This document shows, piece by piece, positions 56,821-64,000 of a stretch of DNA of 64,000 bases. Both the position numbers and the translations under genes were made by a program. Origin of the DNA: an uncultured Amylibacter sp. (GTDB lineage: Bacteria; Pseudomonadota; Alphaproteobacteria; Rhodobacterales; Rhodobacteraceae). The stretch spans positions 930,001 through 994,000 of the forward strand of contig CANMGS010000001.1 in assembly GCA_947497475.1 (NCBI GenBank), given 5' to 3'. Numbering within the stretch: the stretch's first letter is position 1; each line of letters opens with the position of its first letter. The notes under the pieces are model-generated. The model searched no databases, was not told the DNA's origin, and saw only the letters and a program-made list of their open reading frames with translations.

Positions 56821-57831
56821 TTAGTTCTGTTGTGCTACAATCATATTCCTTAGAAGATTTTTCAATACAATATTTTCTGATTTTTCAGCACATTGGTTTA
56901 TTGTTATCGCTTTCGAAACGATTTGTGCGCCTGTATCTGGTGTGTATTGCAAGGTTTTCAGCTTTAGGTTGTCCTGACAACCGATACCTTTGTTTGCAAC
57001 ATAAACTTCAAAATCTACATATGCGTTTTCAATAATTTGGGATGTATAAATCTGGATCAGATTTCCATCTGGAATATTTGGATTACCCAAAGTGGTTAGG
57101 TAACCACCACCTAATACAAAGGCTTCTTTGTAAGAACGTTTATTTTGCATGGAAACAGGCACTGGCTGGTTGTCATCAAAACCATTTATAACTTCATTTG
57201 CATGTAAGTTGAGGGCTTTATGCCCAGACCAAGCGATGCCATTGCGCTGAAGGGATGATAAATCTTTAACGGGTGTTGTTATCGACTTTGTTACGCCATC
57301 TGCGAATGAAACATCTATTTGTGCTGGGTTTGATAGAACAGGTATTGTGATTGATATTAGACCTGTATCGTCAATATATTCATTAAAAAGCAGCCCAGCA
57401 TGTTTGATTGTTACGACTTTATTGCTGTGACAGGGTGCAGAAACATCTATATGCACACGTGCGCCACGCAGAGATTTTGCGGATAGTTTAACAGAGCAAT
57501 CCAATTGTATTGGCTGAAAGTCTGAAACGTTTTCGCTGCTTTCAAATGCCCCTGTATTCGGTTTTTGTTCCGCACGAACCAATTTAATATCGTTATAGAT
57601 CTCAAGCTTTGGCTGTGGTTTATAAACAACTGTTTCCAATGGTAGTGTTGGCGTGTCAATTTTACTTTGTGTATTGTTAGCTGCTGTTGGAGTTTCTGTA
57701 TCAGCTTTAGCGATTTGGATGGTCTTTTGTTTTGGCGAAAATATTTCTTCACCTTTGTGCACGAAGAAACCCACGCCCAATATCAAAACAAGGCCCGTTA
57801 CAAATGTTACCGCTTTATCGTTTAAACGCAC
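56821..57831 (-). CDS. Membrane-anchored periplasmic protein of unknown function
   Basis: A 336-residue protein with an N-terminal membrane segment (AVTFVTGLVLILGVGFFVH) and a periplasmic remainder rich in Thr/Val/Ile with two cysteines in the DCSVKL...PCHSN region and two more near IGCQDNL/INQCAEK that may pair. No domain is recognised with confidence. It precedes the OmpA/PBP fusion gene by 12 bp and likely acts with it at the envelope. Confidence 0.65.
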   Translation of the reverse strand: MRLNDKAVTFVTGLVLILGVGFFVHKGEEIFSPKQKTIQIAKADTETPTAANNTQSKIDTPTLPLETVVYKPQPKLEIYNDIKLVRAEQKPNTGAFESSENVSDFQPIQLDCSVKLSAKSLRGARVHIDVSAPCHSNKVVTIKHAGLLFNEYIDDTGLISITIPVLSNPAQIDVSFADGVTKSITTPVKDLSSLQRNGIAWSGHKALNLHANEVINGFDDNQPVPVSMQNKRSYKEAFVLGGGYLTTLGNPNIPDGNLIQIYTSQIIENAYVDFEVYVANKGIGCQDNLKLKTLQYTPDTGAQIVSKAITINQCAEKSENIVLKNLLRNMIVAQQN

Positions 57832-58029
57832 GATACAACTCCACTTACTGCTCTTTGAGAGTATGCCAAAAAAATTGAAAATTTTGTATACGTATGGCTA
57901 TCTACAGTGCCGCGTGATGAGGATAAGACACAGGGTCTATAGATCGTGTAGGCGTGATGGTATTTAGCTATATATTGTGTGTGGTTTTTATATTTTGCAG
58001 CATATTGTGCCACAATTAAGTCTAAATTG

Positions 58030-58055
58030 AATGCGCAAGGATGACCTTGCGCATT
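58030..58055 (-). terminator. secA terminator hairpin
   Basis: A perfect 11-bp stem (AATGCGCAAGG/CCTTGCGCATT) with loop ATGA lies 10 bp after the secA stop on the minus strand. The T-run is weak. The rest of the 234-bp gap (57832-58065) shows no gene and presumably holds the promoter of the unknown periplasmic protein gene. Confidence 0.65.
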
Positions 58056-58065
58056 TCAAAACTGT

Positions 58066-60861
58066 TTACGCCAGCTTACCGTGACAGTGTTTGAACTTTT
58101 TGCCAGAGCCACAAGGACAAAGTTCATTACGTGATGGATTGCCCCAAGTCTCGGGGTCATTTTCATCAAAACCTTCCAAAGCGCCTTCGGTTGGTGTTGG
58201 GGGAAGCTGTCCAGCTGCCTGCATTTGTGCCATCATTTCTTGGCGCTCTTCTTCGGTGATCATCCGAATGCGGGAAAGTTGGCTTGTTACGTCTGAACGC
58301 AAACCATCCAGTAAACGTTCAAATAATTCGAAGCCTTCTGTCTTATATTCGTTCAGTGGGTCACGTTGTGCATACCCGCGGAAGCCAACAACAGAACGAA
58401 GGTGTTCTAATGTCACCAGATGCTCGCGCCATTTTGTATCAATTGTTTGCAACAGAAGCTGTTTTTCAATGTTACGCATATTCTCAGCGCTGAATTGTGC
58501 TTCTTTTTCTGCCATGAAGGCATCAGCAGCGTCATAAAGGCGTTCACGAATGTCCTCATCATCGATGCCCTCTTCGTCAGCCCATTCTTGTGCTGGAATT
58601 GTAAGGCCAAGGTTTTCAAGCGCGGCCTCTTTAAGGCCCTCAACATCCCATTGTTCAGCATATGATTTCGCTGGGATTGCTTGGTCTACAATATCATCGA
58701 TCACTTGGTCGCGCATGTCTTTGGTGACATCTGATAGATCATCACCTTCCATAATTTCGCGACGCTGTTCAAAGATTGCTTTACGTTGGTCGTTCATTAC
58801 GTCGTCGTACTTCAGCAACTGTTTGCGAATATCAAAGTTACGACCTTCGACTTTGGCTTGTGCACGCTCAAGCGATTTGTTCACCCATGGATGTACAATT
58901 GATTCGCCTTCTTCCATGCCAAGCGTGCTTAGAACTTTTTCCAAACGCTCAGAACCAAAGATGCGCATCAAGTCGTCTTCAAGAGACAAGAAAAATGCTG
59001 AACGGCCAGGGTCACCTTGGCGTCCAGAACGACCACGTAGCTGGTTATCAATGCGGCGGCTTTCATGGCGTTCTGTTGCTAAGACAAACAAACCACCAGC
59101 CTCAAGAACTTTGGCTTTTGCATCTGCAAGCTGAGCTTCAACATTTGTGCGGATTGCAACCGGATCAGCGTCTTCGCCTGCTTCTTTTAACGCTGCGTCA
59201 AACAGAAGTTCAAAGTTACCACCCAGCTGAATGTCGGTACCACGGCCAGCCATATTTGTAGCAATCGTTACTGCGCCAAAACGACCAGCATCACCAATAA
59301 TGCCAGCCTCTTGTTCGTGGAAGCGCGCATTCAGAACGTTATGTGGAATTGCGCTTTCTTTTGCTAAAAATGCATCGATATCGTCAGCTTTTTTGTTTTC
59401 AGCATCTTTATCAATATCTTTTTTGTAGCTCTCAGCACGTTTACGAATAGCGCTAGAAATACTGCTTAGGAATTCTTTATCTTTTAAAAGGCCCGACAGC
59501 ATTTCAGATTTTTCAATCGATGTTGTACCGACCAGAACAGGTTGGCCTTTGATGTGCGACAGTACAATTTCTTCGGCCACTGCTGTGTATTTTTCGCCAG
59601 CTGTGCGGTAAATTGCATCGTGTTCGTCAACACGGGCGATAGGGCGGTTTGTTGGAACCTCTACTACACCCAAGCCGTAAATCTCTGCAAACTCTTCGGC
59701 TTCTGTTTGTGCTGTACCTGTCATGCCACTTAGCTTGTCGTATAGACGGAAGTAGTTTTGGAATGTCACAGATGCAAGCGTAACGTTTTCAGGTTGTATG
59801 GCCACGTTTTCTTTGGCTTCAATAGCTTGGTGAAGGCCTTCGGATAAGCGACGGCCTGCCATCATGCGGCCAGTGAATTCGTCGATTAGAACAACTTGAC
59901 CATCACGTACGATATAATCTTTTTCGCGTGTGAACAGAACATGAGCGCGTAAACCTTGATTGATATGGTGCACCAATGTTGTGCTTTCAGGGTCATAAAG
60001 GGATGCACCCTCTTCCATGATACCTTGCTCAATAAGACGCTTTTCAATGAATTCGTTGCCTTCTTCTGTCAAATTAGAAGAACGTGCTTTTTCATCTAAT
60101 GTGTAATGCTCTTCTGTTAGTTCTGGGATCAACTTATCGATTGTTACATATAGTTCTGAGCGGTCTTCGGCAGGGCCAGAGATGATTAATGGTGTACGTG
60201 CTTCGTCGATAAGGATTGAGTCAACTTCGTCCACAATTGCAAAATAGTGGTCACGTTGCAGAACCTGCGACATTTCTGATTGCATGTTATCGCGCAGGTA
60301 ATCGAAACCCAATTCGTTGTTGGTCGCATATGCAACATCTGCTTGGTATGATTCCATCTTTTCATTTGGATCCATGTCAGGAACGATGACACCAGTCTTT
60401 AAGCCAAGAAAGCCGTAGATGTTTGACATCGTTTCTGCATCGCGGCGTGCAAGGTAGTCATTCACCGTCACGACATGAACACCGCGACCTGTTAGGGCGT
60501 TCAAATATGCTGGGAATGCTGCAACAAGTGTTTTGCCTTCACCCGTTTTCATTTCTGAAATATTGCCTTGGTGCAAAAAGATGCCACCCATAAGCTGTGT
60601 ATCAAATGCGCGTAAGCCTAATGTACGTTTGGCTGCTTCGCGTGTATTTGCAAAAGCTTCTGGCAAAATCGTATCAAGAGTTTCGCCATCTGCAATACGT
60701 TTTTTGAATTCGTCGGTTTTTGCTTTGATTTCATCATCACTAAGCGCTTCAAAACTCGCTTCAAGATCGTTGATCTTTTGAACCAAAGGACGCACCGCTT
60801 TAATTTTACGGTCATTCGGTGTGCCAAAAATCTTTTTGGCGATTGTATTCATGCCCAGCAT
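58066..60861 (-). CDS. secA: Preprotein translocase ATPase SecA
   Basis: A 931-residue SecA. Walker A is near residues 105-111 (MKTGEGKT), the DEAD-like Walker B is in [14 protein letters not shown], the helicase motif [18 protein letters not shown] is present, and the C-terminal zinc/SecB-binding motif is [14 protein letters not shown]. SecA drives preproteins through SecYEG. SecB, which hands over substrates through this C-terminal motif, is encoded elsewhere in the window. Single gene, divergent from a parvulin gene with 247 bp between. Confidence 0.98.
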   Translation of the reverse strand: MLGMNTIAKKIFGTPNDRKIKAVRPLVQKINDLEASFEALSDDEIKAKTDEFKKRIADGETLDTILPEAFANTREAAKRTLGLRAFDTQLMGGIFLHQGNISEMKTGEGKTLVAAFPAYLNALTGRGVHVVTVNDYLARRDAETMSNIYGFLGLKTGVIVPDMDPNEKMESYQADVAYATNNELGFDYLRDNMQSEMSQVLQRDHYFAIVDEVDSILIDEARTPLIISGPAEDRSELYVTIDKLIPELTEEHYTLDEKARSSNLTEEGNEFIEKRLIEQGIMEEGASLYDPESTTLVHHINQGLRAHVLFTREKDYIVRDGQVVLIDEFTGRMMAGRRLSEGLHQAIEAKENVAIQPENVTLASVTFQNYFRLYDKLSGMTGTAQTEAEEFAEIYGLGVVEVPTNRPIARVDEHDAIYRTAGEKYTAVAEEIVLSHIKGQPVLVGTTSIEKSEMLSGLLKDKEFLSSISSAIRKRAESYKKDIDKDAENKKADDIDAFLAKESAIPHNVLNARFHEQEAGIIGDAGRFGAVTIATNMAGRGTDIQLGGNFELLFDAALKEAGEDADPVAIRTNVEAQLADAKAKVLEAGGLFVLATERHESRRIDNQLRGRSGRQGDPGRSAFFLSLEDDLMRIFGSERLEKVLSTLGMEEGESIVHPWVNKSLERAQAKVEGRNFDIRKQLLKYDDVMNDQRKAIFEQRREIMEGDDLSDVTKDMRDQVIDDIVDQAIPAKSYAEQWDVEGLKEAALENLGLTIPAQEWADEEGIDDEDIRERLYDAADAFMAEKEAQFSAENMRNIEKQLLLQTIDTKWREHLVTLEHLRSVVGFRGYAQRDPLNEYKTEGFELFERLLDGLRSDVTSQLSRIRMITEEERQEMMAQMQAAGQLPPTPTEGALEGFDENDPETWGNPSRNELCPCGSGKKFKHCHGKLA

Positions 60862-61108
60862 GATGTCTCCGTTTATTCAAAAGCCGATATTACGGCGTTT
60901 TTACGCGAAATTGATCTGAGTTTTCATCAGATAGCTTGTCGGCCCCGTATTGAAAGCCTAGAAAGAACCAAACTGACCAAAGACAAGTTTTGCGTGCTAG
61001 TCAAGGCATCTAAGCGGCTCAAGTGTCAGTGTCAACTTTTGGCCTGTAATAGAACGACACTTTTCGTTGATCTGTTGTTATATTTAGGGCGTGTAACGGA
61101 GAATACGA

Positions 61109-61954
61109 ATGAATATTATGGGCAAGTTATTTACGACAGCAGCAGTTGTTTTAACCTTTTCAACAGCAAGCTTGGCTGAAGATGCGCCAACACGCGATAC
61201 AGTAGTGGCCAGTGTGAATGGTGCAAACATCACTTTGGGTCATGTTGTATCTTTGGCAAGTCGTTTACCAGAGCAATACCAAGCGATCGAAGATGACAAG
61301 CTTTTTGAAGGTATTATTGATCAACTTGTGCAGCAGCAGCTTTTGAGTGCTTTGATTGCTGAAGAAACAACAGCATTAAAACTTGCCAGCGAAAATGAAC
61401 GCCGTGCCCTTTATGCAACTGAGGCAATCGAAAATGTATACGATGATGCTGTGACAGAAGAAGCGGTTAAGGCGCAATACGAAGAATTATATGTAAAAGC
61501 AGAACCAGTTCCTGAATATGAGGCAAGCCACATTTTAGTTGAAACAGAAGAAGAAGCGAAAGAGATCATTGCACAGCTTGAAGGTGATGCGGATTTTGCA
61601 GAACTTGCAAAAGAGAAATCGACAGGTCCTTCTGGTGCTAGCGGTGGGGCATTAGGTTGGGCTGGTCTTGGTCAATTTGTTCCTGAGTTTGAAACAGCGA
61701 TGGTCGCTTTGGAAGTCGGCCAAGTATCTGAACCTGTGAAAACGCAGTTCGGTTGGCATGTTATTAAATTGACTGAAACACGTAACCAACCTGTTCCAGA
61801 ATTAGAGACAGTGCGTGGTGAGATTGAGGAAGGTTTAAAAACGGCTGCTCTGACAAATAAGATTACTGAGCTTGAAGCCAGCGGGAAAATTGAACGTTTA
61901 GGTGCAGAGTTTGATCCATCTGTGGTAAGAAATTTAGATCTTATAAAAGACTAA
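61109..61954 (+). CDS. Exported parvulin-type peptidyl-prolyl cis-trans isomerase
   Basis: A 281-residue periplasmic PPIase. A signal peptide (LFTTAAVVLTFSTASLAED) precedes an N-terminal helical SurA/PrsA-like domain. The parvulin domain is at about residues 137-232: YEASHILVETEEEAKEI, DADFAELAKEKSTGPSGASGGALGWAGLGQFVPEFE, and TQFGWHVIKL, a full set of family motifs. It helps fold exported proteins, fitting the divergent secA. The ATG at 61109 follows GGAGA. It is followed 17 bp later by argJ. Confidence 0.92.
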   Translation: MNIMGKLFTTAAVVLTFSTASLAEDAPTRDTVVASVNGANITLGHVVSLASRLPEQYQAIEDDKLFEGIIDQLVQQQLLSALIAEETTALKLASENERRALYATEAIENVYDDAVTEEAVKAQYEELYVKAEPVPEYEASHILVETEEEAKEIIAQLEGDADFAELAKEKSTGPSGASGGALGWAGLGQFVPEFETAMVALEVGQVSEPVKTQFGWHVIKLTETRNQPVPELETVRGEIEEGLKTAALTNKITELEASGKIERLGAEFDPSVVRNLDLIKD

Positions 61955-61971
61955 ATCACAGAGGTTATGGA

Positions 61972-63306
61972 ATGAGCGCAGATAAAGCACAGATCAAACA
62001 GCTAGAACAAAAAATAGCTGATCTAGAAGCACAGCTTAAAGCATATGAAGCAGCAAATGCTGCACCAATGGTTTCTCCGTTGGCGCCTAAAGCAGGCTTT
62101 CCAAAATTACCTAGTATTGCAGGTGTAAGATTTGCAGCTGGGCAAGCTGGTGTGAAATATAAAGGCCGTAATGATGTGATGTTGGTTGAAGCCGTAGCTG
62201 GCAGTTCTGTTGCGGGTGTATTCACACGTTCTGCTACGCGCTCTGCTCCTGTTTTAGATTGTCAGGCAAAACTTGCAAAGTCTTTGCCTGACAATAAACC
62301 GATTGCGATCTTGGTGAACTCTGGAAATTCAAACGCTTTTACGGGCGCACGTGGAGACGGGTCTGTTCAGGCGATTTGTGAAACTGTTGCAAGCCAAATG
62401 AACACGGATACGGATTGTGTATTCACGGCATCCACTGGCGTAATTGGCGAACCGCTACCGCACGATCGTATTATAAAGCAGGTTGCCGATTTGTATGCAG
62501 ACCTGTCTGCAGATGCAGGCGAAGCTGCTGCGCGGGCGATTATGACGACAGATACATTCCCGAAAGGGGCGTCTGCAGAAATTATGTTGGATGGTAAACC
62601 TGTGCATATTTCTGGATTTGCAAAAGGGTCTGGGATGATTGCACCCGATATGGCGACAATGCTGGTTTATATCTTTACGGATGCTGCTGTTGAGCAATCA
62701 GTTCTGCAATCGATGGTGTCTGGTATTAATGAAAACTCATTCAATTCCATTACGGTTGATAGCGATACATCAACATCTGACAGCTTAATGTTGGTCGCAA
62801 CAGGTCAAAGTGGTGCGTCTGTGATTACGAATGCGGATAGTGAAAATGGTAAAGCCTTTGCTGCTGCATTGGAGCAGGTGATGTTGGAGCTATCCCATTT
62901 GGTGGTCAAAGACGGTGAGGGTGCAACGAAGTTTGTGACTGTAAAAGTCAATAATGCAACGTCTGATGCTTCTGCCCGCACGATTGCTTTGGCGATTGCA
63001 AATTCCCCATTGGTGAAAACCGCGATTGCTGGCGAAGATCCAAATTGGGGCCGTGTTGTTATGGCGATCGGTAAATCAGGGGAGCCAGCAGACCGCGATA
63101 AAATTGCAATCTCTTTTGGTGATATTGTTGTGGCTGAAAACGGTTGGGTGTCTGATAGCTATACCGAAGAAGCAGGCGCTGCCTATATGAAAAATGAAGA
63201 AATTACCATTTCAACGGATGTTGGTATGGGGTCGGGAAATGCCACAGTGTGGACCTGTGATTTGACGCATCAATATATCACGATCAACGCGGATTATCGC
63301 TCATGA
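61972..63306 (+). CDS. argJ: Bifunctional ornithine acetyltransferase/N-acetylglutamate synthase ArgJ
   Basis: A 444-residue ArgJ. The conserved part starts VSPLAPKAGFPKLPSIAGVRFAAGQAGVKYKGRNDVML. The autocleavage site is at the Thr in KGSGMIAPDMATMLVYIFTDA, producing alpha and beta chains with Thr as the nucleophile. It recycles acetyl groups in arginine synthesis. A 32-residue N-terminal extension (DKAQIKQLEQKIADLEAQLK) shows heptads of a short coiled coil and is not part of the family core; an internal ATG at 62068 would give the usual length, but the start at 61972 has a GGTTATGGA leader. It is followed by mutT with a 4-bp overlap. Confidence 0.95.
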   Translation: MSADKAQIKQLEQKIADLEAQLKAYEAANAAPMVSPLAPKAGFPKLPSIAGVRFAAGQAGVKYKGRNDVMLVEAVAGSSVAGVFTRSATRSAPVLDCQAKLAKSLPDNKPIAILVNSGNSNAFTGARGDGSVQAICETVASQMNTDTDCVFTASTGVIGEPLPHDRIIKQVADLYADLSADAGEAAARAIMTTDTFPKGASAEIMLDGKPVHISGFAKGSGMIAPDMATMLVYIFTDAAVEQSVLQSMVSGINENSFNSITVDSDTSTSDSLMLVATGQSGASVITNADSENGKAFAAALEQVMLELSHLVVKDGEGATKFVTVKVNNATSDASARTIALAIANSPLVKTAIAGEDPNWGRVVMAIGKSGEPADRDKIAISFGDIVVAENGWVSDSYTEEAGAAYMKNEEITISTDVGMGSGNATVWTCDLTHQYITINADYRS

Positions 63307-63701
63307 AGACTGTATTGGTGTCTGCCGTTGCATTGATTGATGCAGATGGCCGTGTGTTGTTGGCGCAGCGCCCCGAAGGGAAATCTATGGCTGGTCTGTG
63401 GGAATTTCCTGGTGGGAAAGTCGAGCAAGGTGAAACGCCTGAAACAGCTTTGGTACGTGAATTGGACGAAGAACTGGGTATTCAAACATGGAACAGCTGT
63501 TTGGCCCCATTGACCTTTGCCAGCCACAGCTATGACGATTTTCATTTATTGATGCCTGTGTTTGCATGTCGCAAATGGGAGGGAATTCCTGCACCTAAAG
63601 AAGGCCAAACGTTGGCTTGGGTGCATGTAAAAGACTTGAAATCTTATCCAATGCCAGCCGCAGATATCCCTTTGATTGCAGTTTTGCGCGATTTGTTGTA
63701 A
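63303..63701 (+). CDS. mutT: MutT/NUDIX hydrolase (8-oxo-dGTP diphosphatase)
   Basis: A 132-residue NUDIX protein. The complete Nudix box runs from about residue 38 (GGKVEQGETPETALVRELDEELGI), matching GX5EX7REUXEEXGU. It likely removes 8-oxo-dGTP from the nucleotide pool. The start overlaps the argJ stop by 4 bp, so the two are co-translated. A related Nudix hydrolase is possible, but sequence and length favour MutT. Confidence 0.9.
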   Translation: MKTVLVSAVALIDADGRVLLAQRPEGKSMAGLWEFPGGKVEQGETPETALVRELDEELGIQTWNSCLAPLTFASHSYDDFHLLMPVFACRKWEGIPAPKEGQTLAWVHVKDLKSYPMPAADIPLIAVLRDLL

Positions 63702-63815
63702 ACAATACCTATAAATGTGGTGATATTGTTTCCGTTCTGTAGGGATTAAAGCGCCATATGTGTAGAGTAGTTGGTTTTTGAGTACAGTAAATTAATCTAT
63801 TTTGGGGATAGAGAT

Positions 63816-63953
63816 ATGTATAAAACCATTATGATGGGCAGCTGTATTGCTGTTCAGGGACTTTTTGTAAGAGCAATGAAGGACGGCAAAATTGCTATCC
63901 GTGTTGGCAGCAAAGAATTTGTTGGCACGCCTGTGGAATCTTACGCAGCTTAA
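63816..63953 (+). CDS. Small conserved-looking protein, 45 residues
   Basis: A 45-codon ORF with a good SD (GGGGATAGAGAT) before the ATG. It reads MYKTIMMGSCIAVQGLFVRA and continues KDGKIAIRVGSKEFVGTPV. The even hydrophobic/charged pattern and SD suggest a real gene. No family is recognised with confidence; I think similar small proteins occur near mutT in rhodobacteral genomes, but this is a recollection, not a search. The remaining bases to 64000 show no feature. Confidence 0.5.
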   Translation: MYKTIMMGSCIAVQGLFVRAMKDGKIAIRVGSKEFVGTPVESYAA

Positions 63954-64000
63954 AACAAACTAAATCAGCATTATTGTAATATCTGGCGGGCTATACCCAG

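Noticed and set aside
60862-61108. A gene in the secA-parvulin gap
   Set aside because: An open frame crosses the gap but overlaps the start of both genes and has no SD or protein-like pattern; the gap more likely holds two divergent promoters that I could not define.
63701-63730. AACAATA...TATTGTT inverted repeat after mutT as a terminator
   Set aside because: Only 7 A/T-rich base pairs with a 16-base loop and no T-run; too weak.

Overview
The window looks like chromosomal DNA of a marine alphaproteobacterium of the order Rhodobacterales (Roseobacter group), with unusually low G+C for that order. The grounds are the gene neighbourhoods (hpf-ptsN; hrcA-grpE beside rph-rdgB-hemW; parB-parA-rsmG-mnmG-mnmE-rho-hemJ facing maf-aroE-coaE-dnaQ-secB-fxsA-timA), the NodH-like sulfotransferase and GT14 glycosyltransferase pair typical of roseobacters, and the protein sequences. 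This is a judgement from family knowledge; no search was run.

Layout. 1-0.6 kb: end of hpf and ptsN. 0.6-9.1 kb: a minus-strand surface-glycan operon (cysQ, GT2, galU, GT4, GT2, GT14, sulfotransferase) whose content suggests a sulfated exopolysaccharide or glycoconjugate, with a divergent ABC-2 exporter permease. 10-14 kb: alkB and dnaK-dnaJ. 14-24 kb: maeB, mutS, a VOC protein, grpE-hrcA, rph-rdgB-hemW-ybaN. 24-38 kb: the replication/segregation region. parAB, rsmG, mnmG, mnmE, rho and hemJ run leftward and maf, aroE, coaE and dnaQ run rightward from a 405-bp AT-rich gap (31556-31960) with several DnaA-box-like 9-mers, the probable chromosomal origin oriC. Three perfect 16-bp parS sites lie inside rsmG (two) and at the start of mnmG (one). 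38-42 kb: a lipoprotein, then hslV-membrane protein-hslU. 42-48 kb: rimP-nusA-ylxR-infB and a ProXp-type deacylase, with a probable leader attenuator ahead of rimP. 48-48.9 kb: a GC-rich multi-hairpin element beside an AT-rich unknown membrane gene. 49-57.8 kb: glutamine-synthetase-like gene, LysR regulator, GNAT, CinA-like, sfsA, map, radC, and a two-gene envelope operon (OmpA/PBP fusion plus unknown). 58-64 kb: secA, a parvulin, argJ, mutT and a 45-codon gene.

How the genes work together. The core of the window couples replication start (oriC), segregation (ParABS) and information processing (rho, nusA operon, map, MnmE/G). Proteostasis is well represented (dnaK/J, grpE, hrcA, hslUV, secA/secB, parvulin). 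The glycan operon pairs PAPS-dependent sulfation with CysQ, which removes the by-product PAP.

No rRNA, tRNA, CRISPR array, prophage or insertion sequence was recognised. I found no clear previously undescribed multi-gene system. The best leads are the oriC/parS layout with parS embedded in coding sequence, the structured GC-rich element at 47991-48101 with the adjacent unknown gene, the rimP-leader terminator, and the membrane protein embedded between hslV and hslU.
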